A stretch of DNA of 64,000 nucleotides from Mytilisepta virgata (Eukaryota; Mollusca; Bivalvia; Mytilida; Mytilidae), in the NCBI GenBank assembly GCA_028015205.1, contig CM051514.1:32690150-32754149 (forward strand). Reading direction: 5' to 3'. A program made the position numbers and the translations under genes. Below, one piece after another: positions 60,401-64,000 of this stretch; within the stretch, counting starts at the first letter, position 1, and each line of letters begins with the position of its first letter. The notes under the pieces are model-generated. The model was not told where the DNA came from, did no database searches, and saw nothing but the letters and a program-made list of their open reading frames with translations.

Positions 60401-63400
60401 CTCTATTGCTGTCCCTCAAATGTTTGATTTTCTGATAAACCTCGCTATGACTAGGATCCATGTGTGCCTTGCGTTTTTCTGACATACTCTGTCTACCAAA
60501 ACCTTCACGGCTAAACGTTGTAGCTGCATCACCAAGTGGACTTACACTACAAAAATATACCTTATTTCAAATCTAATAATTACAAGGGCTACACCAGAAA
60601 TAAATTTAAAATGCTCCTTTTATTTTTTTTTTTTTTTTGAATAAAATTTTCTTTCATTTAGACTTGTATTACTTTGGCCAGATTTAGAAACAAACCCCAA
60701 TTACTTTTGCTAAATATAAATGTACATCATGTGCTAAAATCAATATGAAAAATGCTATTCATTAATAATCCTTTTGAGGGCCTCAGGGAAGATTGGTTTT
60801 ATAACTAAGTGTGTAACCCTCATTAAATAATTATCATTATTCAAACATCCAAAATACCCACAAAAACATTTTCTTCACGTAATCAATTCTCAATGACATA
60901 AATTTATGAAAGTGTTTGATTAGATTTCATATGACTGAACTTCAACTTCATATAATTTGAATAATGGTATCAATGCACCAATTAGAAATCATGGTCACAG
61001 CTAAGTTTGTAAAGGGAACAAATAATTGAGAAAATAAATCCTGGATCTCTGTGTTTTATCAAGGGGAATTTTTTTTCCTGGAACGCTCATTCAAATAATT
61101 AACACCTGAATCAGGAGAATTTTTTTAATAAGTTGAGATGAAGTGAAAATTTTTTTTGACATTTTTGTGTGGAGTCAGCATGCATTCTTGACAACCTGAA
61201 AATTCAGTAACAAAAGTCATGGGACTCTATATATACCTGGATGGTATTTGAATAAGAATGTATTATTCTCCAACATCAGTTTTGAATAAAAAATGTCTTT
61301 TATTGAACAGTAATCCAATAAAATGCTACTATTGTCATCTATGGAGAGTTTGCATCCTGATTGGTCAAGCAAATTAGATTATACTATATTACCTATTTTT
61401 CGTACTGTGATACAGTTTAACCTGTCTTGAAAGACCACCCCTTTTGCCATGAAAATCTGGTCTTTCATGACAGGTGGTCTCTCAATAGAGGTGTTTATTA
61501 TAAAGAATGTTAAAGTTACTGGTCTCCCAAAAGAGGATGGTCTTCCATGGGAGAGGTCTCTCAAGACAGGTTTTACTATATCATCAATTTATTACTCAAA
61601 TTCAAAAATTCCTCTGCTATAAAATAAGTCATTTTCATCATTTTACTTGCTTTTTTGTATCAGAAAATTCTATAAAATTAAATTATAAGGACTGTTTTAA
61701 ATTTGACAAACAAACTGCCTCAAAGTAGGTTTTATCATATTACATGTTTAAAATTTGAAAAGAATCCTAAAATATGTATACATACAGTTCTTCACTAGTA
61801 GTACTATGATGTCTGTCCCAGCCCTGACTCTGTAACCATGGAGGCTGCTGGTTCCCCTCCTCTGAACTGGAACTGTTTGTAGAATTACGACGTAAGATAC
61901 CTAATGTAGAATGTGGCCTTACCCTTGTCTGAAAAGATTATGAAATGCAATTTTAACATGTACATGTATATAGGAATAGAAGTAATTACTAATTCACATG
62001 ATTTCTCTTCTGGAAGAGAAATAAAAAGAGGTAATGAAAATATCTGCATTTGCCAATGGCTGTGTGATGTTATCTTGCTAATGACCTTGCCAAAAAAAAA
62101 AAATAAATAAAATAACATCAGTTTTGACAGTTTTAGTAAAGTCACATTATCCAATACTTTTCAATAGAAATTATCTTTCTTGTTTTATGGATTCGGGCAT
62201 CTGAAACGAATATTATTATCTGAATCATTTGTATGACACCTTACCTAATCATGCGTATTGTGATATTGTTGATTATATCAATTTTGACCCTGAAAACCTA
62301 TGCTATTCTATATTTAATCACAAAGACAAGTGAATAAGTAAATTTAATTGATTGTATGGTTAACAATGCATATCTTTATCCACAATGGACACTGCAGGCA
62401 ATTTTTTTTAACTGAATTTATATTCTTCCATATGCATTTGTTTCTGACATCATTTAAAAAGGTTTCACATTTTCTCTATGAAATCAAAACTGTCTATATA
62501 TTAAATTTGATTTTTTCCCAATGCAATTTTTAATGTTTGGTTTCTTATTTTTATTGCTGTACCATACTTTTTTTTTCACTTGTTTAAATCAAGGTGTCAT
62601 CTTATTTTACAAAAACGATCTGGGATTTATAATATGATGCAAAGAATTTGATTAGTTTGTTTGTTTGTTTAGTTTGGTTTTAACTCCGTTTTCAGCACAT
62701 TTGGCTATTTCGCGGCGGCCAGTTTTTATTGGTGAAGGAAACCGAAGTACCCGGAGAGAACCACCAACCTTCGGTAGGAAAATTGGCAATCCTTGTCAAT
62801 TAAGATTGGAGTCGAACACACCCCACAGGTGAGAACTCACAATCCCAGCGTTGACAGGCTAGTGATCATTAGTAGTCATGACGAACTACCTAAACCACTC
62901 GGCCATCGAGGCCTCCAATTTGATTAGTAATATAATGCAAAAACTAAAAATAAGTGAATATGTCATACCTGTGGATCATGAGTATCATCTTCAATTAAAA
63001 CAGAATTTCTAGTATTCCTTTCTAACAATTCATGTACAGTAGGAGCACTTTTTAGCAGTTTTATTGGTGAGACCTCCGGAGATGAGACATTACCACTATC
63101 ATTAAAACTATCGTGTGTTGCACGTGTATACGATTCATTTCTTAATCCATTACCACCTCCCATCAACCGTTCTATTAAAAAGTTTCGAGATTTATCTACC
63201 CCATAATCCCTTGTTTCTGGAGAAGTAGTATTCTGAGTAATATCGGGAGGAACATTTGAAACAATCTCCTTTGAGTCATTTAAATCTGAATTGTCACTTG
63301 ATTTGTTTTGATTATACAGGAAGTAGTCTGTAGAACTCTCTTGGAAAGGAGACGGAGAAGGTGCACCAATTTTTCGAGCTATCATTAAATGTATATGTCC

Positions 63401-63523
63401 AGGGATAAAACCCTCTTTTTGCATAGCTTTTCTTAATGTCTCCATAGCTTCTGAATTTGAGAGATCCTTTAAACTTTCACCATTCACTTCCAATAACTGG
63501 TCATTTATTGCCAATCGTCCATC
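36090..63523 (-). CDS. PARD3: PAR-3 polarity scaffold (PARD3), 3' part of gene, eleven joined exons
   Basis: Scaffold of the PAR-3/PAR-6/aPKC complex that marks the apical or anterior cortex and positions cell junctions. Coding exons on the minus strand: 62969-63523, 61786-61928, 60401-60546, 55867-55995, 54861-55097, 53852-53932, 50369-50507, 49978-50109, 46109-46376, 44287-44369 and 36090-36444. All joins keep frame and give 755 residues before the stop; a 39-nt candidate exon (58992-59030) would add 13. Order of parts: second half of PDZ3 (about residues 1-50), an acidic/serine linker, the aPKC-binding motif FSREGFGRQSMSEKR, two GS(M/L)E(S/N)L serine motifs, the CNDSFRAAVDRSYD block, a Lys-rich segment ending GGILKGIFK, a charged coiled-coil-prone stretch, and a His/Tyr/Arg-rich tail. 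CR1, PDZ1 and PDZ2 must lie beyond 64000. The family call is secure; splice limits are read by eye. Confidence 0.93.
36521..36590 (+). repeat. fragment of a mollusc SINE ('tttaacgccatgtgggcgac')
   Basis: 'attgtttaacgccatgtg' and 'catatcatggcgaga' match the conserved core of a repeat that I recognise across molluscs. Only about 70 bases remain, just inside the last PARD3 intron. Confidence 0.5.
36822..37775 (+). repeat. tandem-repeat element with period of about 175 bp in a PARD3 intron
   Basis: The word 'gttgcgga' recurs at about 36996, 37161, 37337, 37512 and 37687, with 'ccccctatcaca', 'gtccatgttttggtatgg' and 'gatcaaaatctaaaatagg' between. It begins near 'ccgtgagcaaagctcac' and ends with a run of 'gacggacg' and a small hairpin 'taccccg...cgggggta' (37744-37769). 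It differs from the 'gctcacctg' family in unit sequence but has the same modular plan. Non-coding. Confidence 0.8.
38340..38570 (+). repeat. fragment of a dispersed repeat ('gctgagaaatggac', 'gtcactca(a/t)gca')
   Basis: The words 'gctgagaaatggacattatc' and 'gtcactcaagcatgaaat' are shared with 46860-47064 and 49570-49870, where the same repeat is split by a large insertion. Confidence 0.5.
38838..39218. mobile_element. inverted-repeat element (arms of 60-80 bp) in a PARD3 intron
   Basis: Left arm 38838-38910 contains 'ccccaacgactactgg' and 'atctaattagacaaggga'; right arm 39142-39218 is its reverse complement ('tcccttgtctaattagat', 'ccagtagtcgttcgggg') with scattered changes and small gaps. 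Weaker pairing extends inward to about 38935 and 39120. The middle, about 200 bp, is AT-rich. No ORF is present. Foldback or MITE type. Confidence 0.75.
39219..41448 (-). other. PARD3 intron sequence, nothing recognised
   Basis: AT-rich intron with a short GA run (about 39893-39904) and a poly-C run (about 41357-41368). I found no exon-like segment with both splice sites and an open frame. Confidence 0.4.
41449..42945 (+). repeat. modular tandem-repeat element in a PARD3 intron
   Basis: Left terminus 'caagaggctctcaagagtc' with 'gaatcgctcacctg'; right terminus 'ccttttaggacaggtgagct', present twice (about 42840-42866 and 42917-42944). Two internal units of about 500 bp carry 'cctataaggggtcaattga' (41851 and 42350) and 'cttatttgtaga(t/c)ctt'. 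It is a close relative of 57655-58600, which has one such unit. Orientation is antisense to PARD3. Confidence 0.8.
42946..44145 (-). other. PARD3 intron sequence
   Basis: A strong acceptor (ttcttatttttgtttcAG) precedes 43252, but only three in-frame codons follow from the upstream exon; it is treated as a finding. A perfect donor-like CAG|GTAAGT at about 43520 has no open exon behind it. Otherwise no content recognised. Confidence 0.35.
44146..44252. mobile_element. small element with 'aagttatctccctt' inverted ends
   Basis: The left end 'gaagttatctccctttc' and right end 'cttaagggaagataattc' are approximate reverse complements about 75 bases apart. The gggagataac word is a very frequent mollusc MITE terminus. 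The symmetry is modest. Confidence 0.45.
44287..44369 (-). CDS. PARD3: PARD3 exon, basic segment
   Basis: The acceptor tttttttcAG and donor GACAG|GTTAGT bound 83 bases encoding YYGDSAIHSNMYHQV and QRPRPRSRQQFD plus a split Arg codon. It enters in phase 0 and leaves in phase 2, matching its neighbours. The Arg/Pro cluster is its only notable feature. Confidence 0.8.
44545..45735 (+). repeat. modular tandem-repeat element in a PARD3 intron
   Basis: Left terminus 'gaggctcacataagcctg' with 'tatcgctcact'; right terminus 'ataagctcacatggcc' and 'tagtgagctaa'. Internal units, irregularly 255-320 bp, repeat 'cccattagttcctgagca' and 'ttcaatgg(a/g)aactttgaac' near 44736, 44992 and 45312. Antisense to PARD3. 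Confidence 0.75.
46109..46376 (-). CDS. PARD3: PARD3 exon, charged coiled-coil-prone segment
   Basis: Acceptor ggataaacAG and donor CCTCAG|GTAAAT bound 268 bases encoding AQDQYRRLQESNQPSAQYR ... MTRAEWIQFLRSEHQ and KHRERQGHYPHEDRDELHEK. The alternation of Arg/Lys with Glu and the WIQFLRSEHQRK segment correspond in position and character to the IQRLRQEFQ-type helix of vertebrate PAR-3. A His-run (QHHHG) is present. Confidence 0.85.
46630..47064. repeat. left part of a dispersed repeat interrupted by a large insertion
   Basis: Words such as 'gttg(c/t)actatataag', 'caggtc...catgc' and 'tttctgagaaatg(c/g)acctaaa' are shared with 49570-49870 and 38340-38570. The repeat seems to be a tandem array of about 180-bp units into which 47069-49568 inserted. 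Confidence 0.5.
47323..47521. repeat. 200-bp direct repeat, first copy (period 650)
   Basis: From 'gggcacacatatcaattt' to the poly-C run, this is almost identical to 47973-48172; I count only a few differences. It lies inside copy 2 of the large element. Confidence 0.85.
47508..47767. repeat. clustered poly-C and poly-A tracts
   Basis: C runs of about 14-24 bases lie near 47508, 47619, 47726 and 47750, and another near 48157, separated by A runs. They suggest replication slippage, and the lengths may be unreliable. Confidence 0.85.
47973..48172. repeat. 200-bp direct repeat, second copy (period 650)
   Basis: Near-identical to 47323-47521 (see there); both run into a poly-C tract at the same point of the unit. 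Confidence 0.85.
48390..48910 (-). repeat. two near-identical 261-bp higher-order units
   Basis: 48390-48650 and 48651-48911 each consist of two 130-bp units and differ by few bases, while adjacent 130-bp units differ much more. This shows a recent duplication of the two-unit block. Confidence 0.8.
49570..49870. repeat. right part of the interrupted dispersed repeat
   Basis: It contains 'aggtcactcatgcacgaaa', 'gagtcactcatgcattaaat' and 'gggtttctgagaaatggacc', continuing the family of 46630-47064 beyond the inserted element. Confidence 0.5.
49978..50109 (-). CDS. PARD3: PARD3 exon, charged segment
   Basis: Acceptor tacatgtatatAG and donor GAAAG|GTAAAC. It encodes IGKHKKTEESSSVNEED and then KTREEAIRANQRELE, matching in order the GKHRK ... 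KTREFRERQ-type stretch of vertebrate PAR-3. High helix propensity with alternating charges. Confidence 0.85.
50369..50507 (-). CDS. PARD3: PARD3 exon, lysine-rich segment
   Basis: Acceptor ctgtatgtttcAG and a perfect donor AA|GTAAGT. It encodes EEESSESNLPNSARSSVSS then KKSKKKNPKDKKGGILKGIFK. The Lys-rich run followed by GGILKGIF corresponds to the KKGMLKGLGDMF-type block of vertebrate PAR-3, and such basic clusters are candidates for membrane lipid binding. Confidence 0.9.
50508..53851 (-). other. PARD3 intron sequence
   Basis: AT-rich. A CpG-bearing patch at 52085-52195 (cacgtcggccgtacattc, tacggcctatcacgga) with CACGTG and a plus-strand GTAAGT stands out and is listed as a finding. No exon of PARD3 was found here. 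Confidence 0.4.
53852..53932 (-). CDS. PARD3: PARD3 exon, acidic segment
   Basis: 81 bases between ctatgcAG and a weak donor GATG|GTACTA encode TPNNDSVEDDEDDPLNSS and GGFAVQGD. Both neighbours need exactly this phase (1 to 1), which supports the weak donor. Being a multiple of three, it could be skipped without shifting frame. Confidence 0.75.
54120..54400 (-). mobile_element. old, degenerate copy of the tRNA-type SINE at 62656
   Basis: It has the blocks of the younger copy in the same order: 'ttcagtgcaactggcta' with 'ggcagccagt', 'accactgaaggaaaactg', 'ggcaatctttgcaaatcaa' and 'gctgataggctagtaa'. Many changes are present and no target duplication is visible. Confidence 0.6.
54861..55097 (-). 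CDS. PARD3: PARD3 exon with second GSLENL motif and CNDSFRAA block
   Basis: Acceptor tttattctattAG, donor ACAT|GTAGGT. 237 bases encode SNLKRFGSLENLANTG, an acidic stretch, then MARGRKCNDSFRAAVDRSYD, which matches the RGRGCNESFRAAIDKSYD block of vertebrate PAR-3 almost residue for residue. Phase 1 at both ends. Confidence 0.92.
55867..55995 (-). CDS. PARD3: PARD3 exon with first GSMESL motif
   Basis: Acceptor gatttttcAG, donor AACA|GTAAGT. 129 bases encode QSGQKRISSNLVRVGSMESL and a Pro-rich end KLPPLPLQKINHPAN. The GSMESL serine motif corresponds to the SSSLESL site region of vertebrate PAR-3. Phase 1 at both ends. Confidence 0.88.
55998..57654 (-). other. PARD3 intron sequence
   Basis: Very AT-rich; the 57370-57600 part looks repeat-derived (fewer A/T runs, words such as 'ggccaccagactggcaa') but I could not place it in a family. 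Confidence 0.35.
57655..58600 (+). repeat. modular tandem-repeat element in a PARD3 intron
   Basis: Left terminus 'caagaggctcccaagagc' with 'ctgaatcgctcacctg'; right terminus 'caaaagctcacatgtcct', 'ttcaggacatgtgagcta'. It is a shorter relative of 41449-42945, with one internal unit of about 490 bp. A further partial right end follows to about 58685. Antisense to PARD3. Confidence 0.8.
58992..59030 (-). CDS. PARD3: candidate PARD3 microexon (39 nt)
   Basis: Acceptor catgctttcAG and donor CACCAG|GTACAC bound 39 bases that fit phase 1 on both sides and encode TKPRKTRSFQTP plus split Gly codons. It falls between the aPKC-motif exon and the GSMESL exon, exactly where vertebrate PAR-3 has a KTRKSKSMDL-like basic serine stretch. 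It is symmetrical, so it may be constitutive or a cassette; the rest of the frame joins with or without it. Confidence 0.65.
59255..59600. repeat. degenerate dispersed repeat fragments
   Basis: 'gcgtgtctgtaagacac', 'aaatgatgcccctgcct', 'aaagctgtagctccaaaac' and 'tgtaggaggagataaccgg' are words I associate with a mussel repeat that carries gggagataac-like motifs. Boundaries are not clear. Confidence 0.4.
60401..60546 (-). CDS. PARD3: PARD3 exon with the aPKC-binding and phosphorylation motif
   Basis: Acceptor tatttttgtAG, donor AGAG|GTAATA. 146 bases encode SPLGDAATTFSREGFGRQSM, then SEKRKAHMDPSHSEV and YQKIKHLRDSNR. FSREGFGRQSMSEKR is the conserved CR3 motif that occupies the aPKC substrate groove; the Ser of GRQS is the residue equivalent to the one phosphorylated by aPKC in vertebrates (established for the family). 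All key residues are present. Confidence 0.95.
60601..61400 (-). other. PARD3 intron sequence
   Basis: AT-rich with a T run of about 18 bases near 60622. No exon or repeat with defined ends was recognised. Confidence 0.35.
61411..61580. mobile_element. MITE with 25-bp inverted termini flanked by TA
   Basis: The left end 'acagtttaacctgtcttga' with 'aagacc' and right end 'ggtctctcaagacaggtt' with 'ttactat' are reverse complements with few mismatches over about 25 bp; TA flanks both sides (61411-61412, 61579-61580). The interior repeats 'ggtct' words. The 'aacctgtct' core is shared with the 5835-6011 element, so the two may belong to related TA-target families. Confidence 0.75.
61786..61928 (-). 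CDS. PARD3: PARD3 exon between PDZ3 linker and aPKC motif
   Basis: Acceptor taatcttttcAG, donor GAACT|GTATGT. 143 bases encode TRVRPHSTLGILRRNSTNSS, then SSEEGNQQPPWLQSQGWDRH and a short Ser/Thr-rich end. RRNST is a possible basic-directed kinase site (inference). It leaves in phase 2, as the next exon requires. Confidence 0.85.
62645..62927 (-). mobile_element. tRNA-derived SINE with perfect 11-bp target duplications
   Basis: AATTTGATTAG stands at 62645-62655 and 62917-62927, flanking a 261-bp element. On the minus strand the head begins GGAGGCCTCGATGGCCGAG with 'tggtttagg' (A box) and a B box GTTCGACTCC; the body has 'ggttctctccgggtacttc' and 'aaaaactggccgccgcgaa'; the 3' tail is AAAC repeats. 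The intact duplication indicates a fairly recent insertion into the PARD3 intron. It is not a tRNA gene: the head is longer than a tRNA and lacks a closing acceptor stem. Confidence 0.88.
62969..63523 (-). CDS. PARD3: PARD3 exon with the second half of PDZ3 and the following linker
   Basis: Acceptor atttcAG (63525-63524) and donor CCACAG|GTATGA bound 555 bases, 185 codons in phase 0. It opens DGRLAINDQLLEVNGESLKD and continues SNSEAMETLRKAMQKE and HIHLMIARKIG, the beta-D to beta-F end of a PDZ domain that matches PDZ3 of PAR-3. The linker is Ser/Asn-rich and ends SAPTVHELLERNT, VLIEDDTHDPQ. The first half of PDZ3 must be on the next exon upstream, outside the window. Confidence 0.93.
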
Positions 63524-64000
63524 CTGAAATGAAGAAATTGAATTACTTTCTTCACTTGTACCATATTAATTCCAGATGGTTTTATATTTATAAGAATAAT
63601 AAATTGATTAATTAAGGCTTTTTCGCAACCTTTGGTAAAGTTTGTACAAGTAGTTTAAACATATCTTATTAATTCTTTAATGCTGATGCTTGTATTGTTG
63701 AAGACCATTCTATTCTTGTCTTATGGTGTGAGATTCTGCAAAATTAGTAAATGCTAAATAAGGACCCAAAATCATTTCTTAATTGATAACAGTCTCAAAC
63801 CAAGGAACTTTCCCAAACTAATTACCAGATTTTTTTCTGTTTGAAAATTCATTAAAAAGTTGTTGTCATATGACACAAAAAAAACTCAAACCAATGAACT
63901 TCTCCGAACTAATATCTAGATTTTTTCTAATCGAAAATACATTAAAAAAGTTGCTGTCATGTGTCTTAATGAAAAACATACTGTGATTGGCCTAACAATT
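63524..64000 (-). other. PARD3 intron at the right edge
   Basis: AT-rich, with a short direct repeat of about 140-bp period ('tcaaacca(a/t)...gaactt(t/c)(c/t)cc(a/g)aactaat', near 63795 and 63886). No upstream exon of PARD3 is visible before the window ends. Confidence 0.45.

Noticed and set aside
62800..62916. tRNA gene on the minus strand
   Set aside because: It is the head of a SINE with target duplications and an AAAC tail.

Overview
The window is eukaryotic, strongly AT-rich and intron-dense, and looks like bivalve mollusc nuclear DNA, most likely a mussel (Mytilus-like). That rests on two spliced protein-coding genes of clear animal type and on many dispersed repeats of kinds I associate with mussel genomes: modular tandem-repeat elements with 'gctcacctg' ends, tRNA-headed SINEs, and mollusc repeats carrying gggagataac or 'tttaacgcca'. 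There is no bacterial gene organisation, no operon and no CRISPR array. I found no complete undescribed system; the novelty lies in repeat architecture and in exon-level features of one gene.

Layout. At the left edge (841-971, minus) is the first coding exon of an unidentified gene that continues off the window. From 1 to 7 kb lie two diverged copies of a several-kb unit, with a third at about 15.8-17 kb; one copy carries a short ORF and another carries a small TA-flanked inverted-repeat transposon. From 8.7 to 13.5 kb there is a block of modular repeats and a SINE. The 15-19 kb stretch holds repeats and a hairpin element. A complete four-exon acyl-CoA-binding protein gene (minus, 21128-24328) follows. 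A degraded non-LTR retrotransposon (minus, about 27.6-31.0 kb) separates it from the 3' end of the next gene.

From 36090 to the right edge (minus) the window is the 3' two thirds of a PAR-3/PARD3 cell-polarity gene: the second half of PDZ3, the aPKC-binding segment and the C-terminal tail, on eleven exons that join in frame, plus a 39-nt candidate microexon. The start of the gene (CR1 oligomerisation domain, PDZ1, PDZ2) lies beyond 64000. Its introns hold most of the other repeats: at least three modular elements in one orientation (antisense to PARD3), a large element related to the 11-13.5 kb one but inverted, a young SINE with perfect 11-bp target duplications, and several inverted-repeat elements.

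The two recognised genes have unrelated roles, lipid-thioester transport for ACBP and apical polarity scaffolding for PAR-3, and nothing suggests co-regulation. Exon borders were set by reading splice consensus and frame by eye; transcription limits, UTRs and poly(A) sites are estimates.
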